From contig FMBT01000137.1 of assembly GCA_900095095.1 (NCBI GenBank), positions 1 to 64,000 of the forward strand: a stretch of 64,000 nt of DNA, given 5' to 3'. Made by a program: the position numbers and the translations under genes. Source of the stretch: Fragilariopsis cylindrus CCMP1102. Lineage: Eukaryota > Bacillariophyta > Bacillariophyceae > Bacillariales > Bacillariaceae. Below, one piece after another: positions 12,135 to 21,963 of the stretch (position 1 is the first letter of the stretch; each line of letters opens with the position of its first letter). The notes under the pieces were generated by a model that was not told the origin of the DNA, did not search any database, and saw nothing but the letters and a program-made list of their open reading frames with translations.

Positions 12135-12723
12135 TCTTCCGCACGCAGCACCTCTGCTGGTCTACCGTAGGAATCTGAACGTGATAGAAATAACTATTAA
12201 TCTTTTGAATAGTTCACTAAAGCTTCATCAGCATGAGAGATGTTCGGCATCTGCGCAGTTCACAGAGCCTTGTTATCTTCATGGACCAATTATCTTCCGC
12301 GATATATTTATATCGAACGGAATATCGTAGACTTAGCTATCGGCGCACTGCTGGAATAGTTTGCGACAAAATTTTGAAAAGAATGATTGCAAACCGATCT
12401 GGAAACACAAAACAACACAACAAAGAATGTCTCCGAGCGCAAAGTGAAACACCCAATGATACCATCATCTATTACGTTTAAAGACGTACATTGGCAGAAC
12501 AGAATATCTGTCAAGTTAGTTATATTGAATAAGTGTCTGCAGATAGTATCTCCACAAAGACATTCAAAACGCAGCGAATATACGATCTATCTGGAGATAA
12601 GATAAGCCGACGTAGTGGCGCGGTACTGCTAGACAATTTTATCATGGTCATATTCGCCGGCAGTGGCTACTAAAATTTAATCTACAATATTAAGTTACAA
12701 TTTTAATAATTTATCTACAGTAT
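12135..12723. other. Intergenic or decayed 3' end of the ATPase gene
   Basis: Short frames (e.g. 12233-12481, 12387-12605) retain a coding-like look but no family signature. They may be the decayed continuation of the upstream ATPase, whose relatives usually run on into a further domain. The gene is convergent with the next one. Confidence 0.35.
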
Positions 12724-14707
12724 TCACATAAGATTCATTCGATCCTTCTGACCTGGATCGTGGGAAATCCATATAGCTACAGCCCCAAGTTTTATGCAAC
12801 ATTCTTCTACACTCTTTTCAACTTTCAATTTCGTTTCGAGGTCAAGGGCAGACGTTGACTCATCCAACAAAATGACATCACCGATAGATAAGGAAGCCAA
12901 TGAAATTGCAACTAGCAGTCTCTGCGATTCTCCACCCGACAGTATCTTCCATTCCGAATCAAGGAGATTCGTATTCATACCCCAATTCCTAGCAAGTTGT
13001 CGTGTCGCCGACCTTATATCAGATAGTGAGGGTGATGAATTACTTGAATTTTCACTTTTCCATGTATTGAAAGTGGTGATCATTCTTATGAAGTCATTTG
13101 GAGTACCTGGGATATCAACTTTAGTTTGCGGTACGTAACGGACCTTCTTCCTCCAAAAGGCCATATTTGCATAGCTTTCTTGAGTATTGCCGTATAGTTT
13201 AATTTTTTCTGCATCTGCATCCGTTAAACCAGCAAGGATTCTTAAAAGTGTACTTTTACCGACCCCAGAAGGACCCGTAACAAGAGCCATTTCTCCTGCA
13301 TAGATTTTAAAACTCAGGTTCTCAAATAATATTCGAATTGATTTCTCTTTCTCGCCTTCTTTTTTCTCCCCCTCTTCATCAACTCCAACCTCGAAACCAT
13401 AGGAAAGCTTTTCTGATGCGATAACAACTTTTCCTTGATCTCTTCCATTGTTACTCGCCATCAGCACGCTTAACGCCCCTTGTGGAGCTAGATACGTGGA
13501 TTCGTCATCCAGATGAAGACTAAACGAGGAAGAAATTCGACGGGATCCAATTCTTCTGTGACAGAAGATTCTGCAAAACCCTACACAGGAGGAAGAAATC
13601 ATAGCGAGGACGTTTGGTTTTTTATCACGTTTCGTTAAAAGATCTGTTTGAAGCATAGACCTTGAGTCAAAGCACATATACAAGCCCAAATACATTTCCA
13701 TGAGGACTACACCAAATGAGCACATAGCGATAAAATACATTATAAGTATTTGATATCGAGCCGCTTGCATCACAGAAGTTCCCCCCAGTATCTGGCCAGT
13801 CATCATCCCTATGAGAATAAATATTGTACCAGAAAGGAAAAAATATGTTCCTCCTTAATCAGTGATTTCATTTGTCTAATCATAATGTAGTTGCATCGGG
13901 AAAGAATCCAAGTAACACAGTTATACAAGTGTAGTAGTAGTAGAAACTTACCTGGTATAGAAATGAGACCAATTATGGCCATACTATTGAGTTGAGGCAT
14001 AGTACCATTCCGAACCGCCTCTTGTACCAAACGAGCAGTTGCTTCATAACTCGTAGCGCCGAAGCTCAATAAGAGCTCTACTTCCCTTGAACATTCAACT
14101 AGTGAAGTGAATAGGGAATTCAAAGCCAAGGAAATTCCATTTATACAATTTCCAAGAAGCATACCTGTTTCATGTTAGTTAAGAAATCAGTTAGTAATCA
14201 TCATCAGCATCAGTAACACACATGACATGACATAATCACATAACATGATCACATGACATGATCACATCATACCAGACGAATTAAAAAAGGCCTTACCTAC
14301 AATAGGGATAACATATTGGGGATCCCACCGAGGTTCTGGCTTGATCACCACAAAGAATGCGAATAGAGCAACAACAACAACATTAATAAACATCGGAAAG
14401 AGTACCATCCAAAATTGTCCATCTATATAGTATTTCGATCGAATAGAACCTTCGTATGAGGCTAATAACACCATTAAGCAACAGTACCCAACGACGAGCC
14501 ACCATAATTCTACTCCTTTCGCAAAGATTGGATCCAAAATGTAGGCTAATAAAGAAAGTTGTACAAATGTTCGAATCGTACTAACAATAATCGGACTTTC
14601 AATGCCCAGTTCAATTTATTCGAAATCAAAGCAACAACTAACAATGGTGCCATAGAAATCAAGATTGCTATTGCTGAAACGTTAACGAGAGTTTCGGATT
14701 CCGGCAT
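12724..14707 (-). CDS. FetB/ALS3-like permease fused to FetA/STAR1-like ATPase
   Basis: A single predicted polypeptide carrying both halves of a UPF0014-type ABC exporter (bacterial FetA-FetB; plant STAR1 with STAR2/ALS3, linked to iron or aluminium tolerance). ATG at 14707 (MPESETLV). Permease part: several hydrophobic segments, then MLLGNCINGISLALNSL (14160), LLLSFGATSYEA, LVQEAVRNGTMPQLNSMAII, and across an intron IPGMMTGQILGG and AARYQILIMYF. The ATPase part has Walker A GPSGVGKSTLL (about 13270), signature LSGGESQRL (12950), Walker B DVILLDESTSALD (12890) and H-loop WISHDPGQKDR. Introns 13809-13951 and 14165-14296 have GTAAG donors and restore phase exactly. One slip at a G run near 14610 separates the first membrane segment from the rest. 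Separate subunits are the usual state, so the fusion is notable. Confidence 0.88.
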
Positions 14708-15367
14708 TTTCGATTTTTTTTTAATTCTTATATTCTTCTTCCGATATAATTAATAACCAAATATGATAATAAATTGAAAGAAGATATGGCAACAGCGCTG
14801 CGAAAAGATCGGATAATAGTTATTTGCAGCAGTATCGAATAGGTATTTGCGTCGAAAGAACAATGAATCTGTTGGTACCGTTTCTATTTTTTCGAATATG
14901 ATCGATTATTAGCTAGCATTCTGCTCTATTATTTACTAGTAGCTTGGCTGATGAGAATAGATCTTTAAATCATATCATGTTGTGTACAATTGTATGCGCT
15001 TTGCTGTTTAGCGCGTGCTAAGCGTGCTGTTGGAAAAATATCGGGGGCAGTGGAATTTATCCGCTACCAGTTTAGCGCTACCAGTTTCGCGCTACCAGGG
15101 GCACAACCGTTAATTGAATATTTAAAAACAGTTAATTCGCCGGCTGTCCGTGATTAAGTCGATACGTTTCCTTCCAGAGGGTCATAAATATAAAATGAAG
15201 GTGATGTGCTGGGATTATTCTTTGTTCATCAATTATAACACAATACATATTCAATACATGCTCTACTAGCTAGTAGATTACTAGTAGATACTGTAGATCA
15301 TCCTCATAACTCGTAGAGGAAATATGAAAAATATTGATGACGAACAAATAATGTAATCCACAAGAAG
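14708..15367. other. Divergent intergenic region
   Basis: Between two divergently transcribed membrane-protein genes. It holds a triple GCTACCAG repeat (15061-15100) and a TATAAAA near 15190, but no gene. Confidence 0.45.
15061..15100. repeat. Three short direct repeats (GCTACCAG core)
   Basis: CGCTACCAGTTT occurs twice and CGCTACCAGG once, spaced 13-14 bases apart, about 270 bases before the downstream ATG. Could be a regulatory cluster or a chance micro-duplication. Confidence 0.6.
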
Positions 15368-16758
15368 ATGCCACCTCAACGACAAGAATCTATTCACACT
15401 GAACATGATGATGCCCAAATTGCTCCAAACGATTCAGCAGATCTTGAATTTAAGATCAGTCTCGACTGCAAGAGATTTACATACTTAGCATTCTTTTTGG
15501 CTGTAATATTTCCTTTGTTAGTAAGTTCGTTCGTTCCGACTGATCCTGATCCTGGTGTGGTGCTACGTGTAGTCATTACGTCGTTAAGAGCGCATTTCCG
15601 TTTATTCACTCACCCGTATTTTTATATCGCTTCTCTTCCTCGATTTTTTGATCGTCTTTTGGATCGATTATAAAAAGCCATTCTACTAGCATCTATATTT
15701 GGAGGTTACTGGCACTTGTTGAAGAAGATGCCGACTTTAGGAAAGGATTTCTGTACGTTGTGTCTAATCTTCTAGGTATGGCTAATCCTCTGACATCATA
15801 TAGTCCAAGCGGGGCAACTGCTGCTATAATAATAGATATATATGTTTCGGTCACAGCACTAATTTGCTTCGGTATCATGCTGAATGTAGTGAATCTATTT
15901 CAAATTCCATTGGCGATGAATGATCTCATCAAAAGATGTGTAACAAACCCAATTATCGTCACTGTGGTACGTAATTCCTTCAACATCATATCATGTTCTA
16001 TTACATATGATATACTTTTCTTTGTTTATTTTGCTTGCTCATAATATATAGTATTCATTGTGTATAAATAAATAAATCATATTATACTTTAAAAGATTGC
16101 TTTAGGGATATTGATTCCAGCATTTACCGCAGTGATGTCTGTACTTTTTGGATGTCTATTGGCGTTGGCAGAGGACTGGACAGTTAAGGATGGTATTTTT
16201 TACGTATTTTCAAATGCCCTCGGACTTGGTACGCCTCTTACAGATATGAATCCCACTACAATTGGTGGTGCTTTACTTGATATCATAATTTCAAGTGCGG
16301 CGTTAGGGTAAGTGACGAAGAAAATAATATGCAAATCGATATATCACTTTTATTTTTAAAGGATAATGCATATATAGCATACTTACTGTACTTAATGATT
16401 TCACTTCCCTCCCTCCTTCAAACCTGTGGTCACTTTCTTCTGATGTATTCCAAGTTATTTTGCGATCTTCGCTGATTACGTGACAGTGCTGAACCCTTCG
16501 AAAGCTATACGAGCGAAATTTCGGCAATCCCTGGGGAGAATGGGGGTGATTGATCTTTCAAACACTCCAAGCCTTCACCCGTTGGACTACGACAACGTAC
16601 AGGATCAAGTAGAACATTCTACTTATTCGGATAGTAGTGGAGAAATCGAGACATCTACATATGAAAGCAAACAACTAGAATCATGCCTTGATAATTTGAC
16701 TTTGCCAAGACCGCCGTCGGAAACCAATCTGAACGACAACGACAAGACGGCTATATAG
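15368..16758 (+). CDS. Membrane protein with two divergent pore-like repeats
   Basis: Internal repeat of a helix, a loop and a helix. Repeat 1 (15680-15900): LLALVEEDADFRKGFLYVV, SNLLGMANPLTSYSP, then a hydrophobic helix. Repeat 2 (16110-16500): LLALAEDWTVKDGIFYVFSN, ALGLGTPLTDMNPT, then YFAIFADYVTVLNP. This arrangement matches two-pore (Ion_trans_2) channels, with pore helix and filter position, but the K+ filter TxGYGD is absent; the loops read SNLLGMANPLT and SNALGLGTPLT instead. Introns 15967-16095 and 16308-16454 splice in phase. An intron beginning GTAAGT near 15522 is likely but its acceptor is unclear, and one T-run slip near 15704 breaks repeat 1. The acidic tail (16560-16758) is cytosolic-looking. 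Substrate and ion are unknown. Confidence 0.6.
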
Positions 16759-17134
16759 TAAACTGTCGGCTACACTGTAGTGTAGTCAACGAGGAATTTC
16801 CAAAAAAATACAAATTTAATTATTGATTGTACATAGGAACGATATGGAATAATATGGTAATCAATTTCCGCATCTTAAAAAATATCACGACGAAAGTCTC
16901 ACGAAGTACTACTAGATCCAATTAAATCCTTCTATTCATTTTACCCATGTCGTCGTGCTTAGCTCTTTAATGCACCGAAAGTTTCGACCGACAAGGATAA
17001 GCTAAATAAATGACTATTTTCCAGAATGTTCAATTGTTCAAATCACTGTAATTCCTCTAATTCTTGATTGTACTACCACCAAAAACCACAAAAGTGTGCG
17101 CTGTGTTCTCTTCTATTATATCTATATATTTGCA
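16759..17134. other. Convergent intergenic region, nothing recognised
   Basis: AT-rich spacer between the 3' ends of the pore-like protein gene and the prolyl hydroxylase gene. No coding signature seen. Confidence 0.5.
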
Positions 17135-19380
17135 TTAGGAACAACCTTCTTCGAATACTTTTTTGAATGAGCGCTGATGAATCCATGCGTTGGCTTAAAA
17201 GTAATAATTAGATAATGCGAGGTAGAAAAAATAAATTAAATGAGCGAAGATTTTGTATTACCGTAGTAACGAGGGCGTACGTTTCTTTTTACGCGCTGGT
17301 AGAAACAACATCGCTATATACTTCTTACCTCCATATTTGATGCCCTTTTTCACCGGGAGAGCTTCGTGGCTTGTTCGGGGATCCTTTCTATCAGGAAATT
17401 CGTCCCTTACGCTAGGCCATACAACAGCTCTACCCGTCTTGGGTTGTACAGTGATATCAAGATCTTTGAAGTAAGTTCCCCCTCCCTCCTCGACGTCATT
17501 CAAGTAAAGAAAAACTGTCATGATACGTGCGCCTTGGAATCGGTTGTTGTGGAATGGTATATAGTCATGATGGTTCTAAATAAATATTAAAAAAGTGAGA
17601 GGGCAAAAACAGAATGAAATTAGGGAGCAATAAACATGATTGCATACGAATTGAACTGAATAATATTGTTGCCACATGGTAACCAAGACTAACTTACAGC
17701 ATAAAATTGTGATTCTTCGTATTGTAATAATTGCCAATATTCTGAATTAGTATCAGGAATACCAGTTATGTTTTCGACATTTCGAAGAACATTTTGATGG
17801 ACTTCATCTTCGTAGCATTCTTCCAGGCACCAGGTGTTGTGTGAAGTTCGATCTTTCCCTGTGGTTGAATCAAAGGTACCATCAAATTTTCTGAAGAAAG
17901 AATTAATGACAATTGCGAGCAAAATATTCATATAGGAGAGATCCATTCGTTTGATTGATACGAGGTTAGTTATTATGTTCAAATATCTCAATCTGTTCTT
18001 CAAATCCGTATACTAGTAGTAGCAGTTTGTACTTACTTTGCTCCTACATCCTGACTACGCTCATAACCTCGATCAGCTCCCAATCGGATCATACGCTGAC
18101 ATTCCTCCTCTGTTGCAACATTCTCAAGTGTAATTAACCATGGTCCATCGGGAGGTTGAGAATGTATTGTCGGTTCAAACTGTTTGATATAATATTCGTC
18201 GGTTGTGAGTCGTTCAAACATCGTGTTGAGATCACCGGGACCCCATACTTTTGGTGCATCCCTATCGTATGGACATCGATGCTCAAATGATAGTTGGTGG
18301 CAAGTTTGACAAGCTGGAGCACACTCTAGAAGCATATATTTTGGATTCTGCCACGTACAGTATGATAGTTATTTACTAAAGGTGAGGGGAAGAGTATTGG
18401 AAAGAAAAATAATTTATCAAAACAAAACAAAAAACTAGGCATCGAAACTTACTACTTCGCATTCGCCTGTGGTAAGATGGGTAAAACAAATAGAAAGAAA
18501 CTAGTTAGCAAAAGGAGCAGCAATTTTGTTGCTGTTTTTATATCGTATATGCATTTGATTCGTTCATTGCTGCTATACAATACAATACAATACAATACAA
18601 TACATATTGCGTTTTATCATGTTTCTTCATTCATGGCAAAACATTTCGTTGAACACGTACCAATAGCAGCCCAAAATGCGCCTGACGATTTTTATTAAAT
18701 TATTATAATAGGAAGGAGAGAACACATGTATCATACGGTAGATAATAAATTGGTTAGTGCTTAGTGCTTAGTTCTCATGTTATCGTGGAGCAAAGTGTTT
18801 TCTTTTTGTAATGTGACCAGTATTGTATTTGATGCTTGTTATTATCTATCAACCCTATTTTTCTTTCTTTTTTCTCAAGCAGTCATCACTCTCGTTTTTT
18901 ATCTATCGTTTACTCACATAACTCATTTCTTAATTTACATTCTTTACGGAATGATGCAGTAGTATCATCTTTATATATTTCTATCATATAATCATGAGAT
19001 TTAGAAAGAACTTCAAGTGTTTTTGTGATGTATGATTGTTGTTGATTACTATCCAATGCAATTTCTTGTGCCTCACCAAACTTTGTTGGTTTTCTTATAG
19101 CCATCTTAAATGCTTGTTGATGATCATGATCATGTTTATTCTTATAATCAATTTCAGCTTCCTTAATACCATGAAAACATTTCCCATCTGGGAAACAAAC
19201 ATCATCTTTGCTTTGTTGAGTAGTAGTACTGGCACTGGTAGTAGTAGTTGAATCATCGGTTATACAAGTATTATCACTAGGATCGCATGTTCCTCCTTCT
19301 ACTTCTTGACTTGTCACGACATAATAAGTCGATAAGCAAAGGCATAAGGCTATCAGCAGCAGATGATTTGATATCTTCAT
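17135..19380 (-). CDS. Secreted ShKT-domain prolyl 4-hydroxylase
   Basis: 2-oxoglutarate/Fe(II) prolyl 4-hydroxylase of the secretory pathway. Seven exons: 18918-19380, 18661-18681 (21 nt), 18453-18466 (14 nt), 18037-18347, 17698-17890, 17329-17575 and 17135-17193. Every junction is GT..AG and phases add up to 1308 nt, 435 residues plus stop. N-terminal signal MKISNHLLLIALCLCL. A six-cysteine ShK-type domain is rebuilt only when both micro-exons are used: CKLRNELC, AFWAAIGEC, NPKYMLLECAP, ACQTC. The catalytic domain has VATEEECQRMI, iron ligands in HHDYIP, LYLNDVEEGGGTYF, SHEALPV with the distal His, and KYGANAWIH with the 2OG-binding Lys. This gene is completely free of frame breaks. The substrate is unknown; diatom homologues are candidates for cell-wall or secreted protein modification. 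Confidence 0.92.
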
Positions 19381-19841
19381 TATTAAGAAAATTTTGGGTA
19401 TTAAAAGTCAGCGTTGCTTGTTCGTTGGTGGTGGTGGTCGTTGATGATGGTAGGAACAACTGCGATCGGAAAATTTCTCTGTATAATTATGAATGATTCC
19501 TTTGACGAGACAATACTGACGACCTTAACAACGATGCATTTACCATGACGGGTATCTTGAATGTATATTACTGTGCGGCATCAATACAAACAAATACAAA
19601 AGAGGAAGCGAAGGATAAAAAGGAAGACTTCAAGATGAGAAATGACACAAGAAATTTTAAATTTTAAATTATTTTTCATCAAGTCCCGTGTGAAATCTAG
19701 TCCCGTGTGCGTGAAGCGTGACAACGACGACCAATAGATAATTTAATTTGCTTCTCTCCTCACAAATCACGGGGGGAAACTGTATCTACAATTGAAATAG
19801 AAAGTAATTTAAATAGTGAAGACCAAGCCAATATAATCACG
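19381..19841. other. Divergent intergenic region (promoters of P4H and Sen34 genes)
   Basis: No gene visible. Contains a near repeat of TCCCGTGTG (19684 and 19700) and AT-rich patches. Should contain both start regions. Confidence 0.45.
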
Positions 19842-21592
19842 ATGACAACCACCGATGGTTTCACCATCGATAACAATAGTAATGACGTCGTCATGATTTT
19901 CAAATCCTCTTTGGTACAATATGTAGCTTCACCACAAGTTCGATTACCTTCTAATTTTGTTGGTGTACGATGTGTACGACGTGAACGTGAGTGTAATAGT
20001 AGTAGTAAAAACACAAATACACAATCAACCTCCGATGATCTACTCCCGTCAGCGAAAGATAATAAGAACGATGATGATGATGATGATAATGTCGACGGCG
20101 GCGGCGACGACGAAAATGTTGCTCGTAATAACAAATATGTCAAATTCGTTGTTGTAGATGAAAATGGTAATGAACGACGTATGACAAAAGCCGAAAAGAA
20201 GAAAAAGAAAAGACAACTAGCAAAAGAAAACAAAGAACAAGCCCAACAAAATACAGCAAAAAAACAAAAACTTGAAGAAGGGATTAGTAGTACGATACCA
20301 TCATCCACGGCAACGGCAATGGCAACAGAGGGACAAGAAGGAAAATCGTCGTTGTCATCGTCGTCGTCTTATCATCAATTACCAATCAATCCAACCACTA
20401 TGGATCAGGAACTTGCTGACTTTCAAGGCGAACGAGCTGGTTTGCCAACCGTTTTATTATCACCACCAATGGCATTACAATTTTTCTCAAAAAATCTACA
20501 CGCACTGCCAGAAATAATACCATTAGTTGTTGGTAAAGAAGAAGAACTACTAAACGACGACGAGGAGATTGTCGAAGACGCACACAACAACAACAAAAAC
20601 AACAACAATTATTATGATACTAATGGCGATGGTGCTGTATTGATACATTCACAGTCAATGGCGGAAGATTGGTCGAATCGGTTGAAAGAAAAATGTATCC
20701 TACCCGCTGAATCTGTTCGACAAAAAGAAGATTTAAGACCGCTAGCTTATAGATTACATCCGGAACCATGGCAACGGATGCGACCAACTCCTATCAAGGA
20801 GCAGCCTATGTTAACTACTTCACGTAGTCGTAATCGAAATGATAATCCCGAAAAAGAAGACAAGAAGAAGTCGTTAGTAGCAAAAACATCAGGAGATCAA
20901 ATGATAGTCAATCCGAATCCACGCGATTGGATCACATTAACGTGTCGACCTCGTCTTACATCATCATCATCATCATCATCATCATCGATTCTTCAACATG
21001 ATGATATTCTATCAATTGTATTTGAATACATACACCGAGAAACTCCATTTTATCTATCCTGTGGAGCCAAATTTGGTTCGGACTACCTTATTTATGACGG
21101 TCCGCGCGAGTCTAGACATGCTTTTGCTGGATTACGTGTTCTTTCTCGATTTACAAATTCGATGACATCATCATCATCATCATCATCATCACTATTACCA
21201 ACAACAGATAGGATCGAAACGCATCATCACCACCATCCCCATCATCGGAACTTCAGCTACCACTTCCAACAGCATTTTCTCTTACAAGTTTTGTACGATG
21301 TTTGAATACAGCAGGTAAACTTGCGCTGTTGGCAACAGTAGAAGAAGTTCAAGTAGTAGTTCCGGATAATAATGAAGAACAACAAGAAGGTAGTAATGGG
21401 GAAAATGATATTGATCAGAATGATACAATAACACGCAAAATCAACAACAATAACATCACAACACATTATCGAGTTGCATTCGTTGATGTTGCTCTAGAAA
21501 AAGTTTTAGATGTTCACAAACGAAAGAAAGGATCATCAAAAAAGAAATTACAGAAACGAAGGGATGTTACACAAAACCTCGCAAAGAAATAA
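19842..21592 (+). CDS. tRNA-splicing endonuclease subunit Sen34-like
   Basis: Catalytic-type subunit of the tRNA intron endonuclease. ATG at 19842. N-terminal part is long and low complexity (D, S, N, K runs). A Sen34-like stretch AGLPTVLLSPPMALQFF is near 20440. The endonuclease fold follows: FYLSCGAKFGSDYLIYDG (21050, catalytic Tyr in the final YDG), RHAFAGLRVL (21115, His) and LNTAGKLALLATVEE (21302, Lys). The three members of the Tyr-His-Lys triad are therefore present. The frame slips once in a CAT-rich microsatellite near 21230, between the His and the Lys, joining the 19842 frame to the one that ends at 21592. The C-terminus after the catalytic Lys is longer and more basic than in yeast or human Sen34. 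About 580 residues against the usual ~300. Confidence 0.78.
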
Positions 21593-21963
21593 ATGTAATG
21601 GAAGAGGAGATCATGTTTACTTGTCCCACAAGATGAATGCACAAGCTAGAGTATAGATTAAAATAGACATACTGCCACTTTAAAAACAATATATGTCTTA
21701 ACTTATGATTTATCGGTGATAATGACTGTTTTACGTAGCAAATCTGCATGCTTCTCGAACATAAATATCAAACAACTAAATCCATTGAGGTGCTTCATTT
21801 GAATTACCATGGTATTTTCGTCGTTGTCATTCTCTATGCACACACACGTTTCTTGCTTGTGATGATGAAATCAGCACTACCTGACCGAACCGAAATGTTC
21901 GGAATTATATAAAATTCCGCGTGTAAAATCCGTCCCTAATCGAGAGGGAAAATGTTTACACGC
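21593..21963. other. Convergent intergenic region with stacked hairpins
   Basis: 3' ends of Sen34 (+) and SelO (-) meet here. It carries three adjacent inverted repeats at 21885-21963 directly after the SelO stop. If SelO is a selenoprotein its SECIS element should lie within this interval or just beyond; I could not recognise a convincing core by eye. Confidence 0.5.
21885..21963. repeat. Three consecutive perfect inverted repeats
   Basis: Hairpin A 21885-21902 (CCGAAC, 6-nt loop, GTTCGG). Hairpin B 21900-21919 (CGGAATT, 6-nt loop, AATTCCG). Hairpin C 21919-21963 (GCGTGTAAA with TTTACACGC outside and TCCCT with AGGGA inside). Hairpin C abuts the TAA stop of SelO, so all three would form in its 3' UTR. 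Confidence 0.85.

Noticed and set aside
21919-21963. Hairpin C as the SECIS element of SelO
   Set aside because: It lacks the AUGA and GA quartet and the AA apical motif, and lies only a few bases from the UGA codon, closer than SECIS elements normally work.
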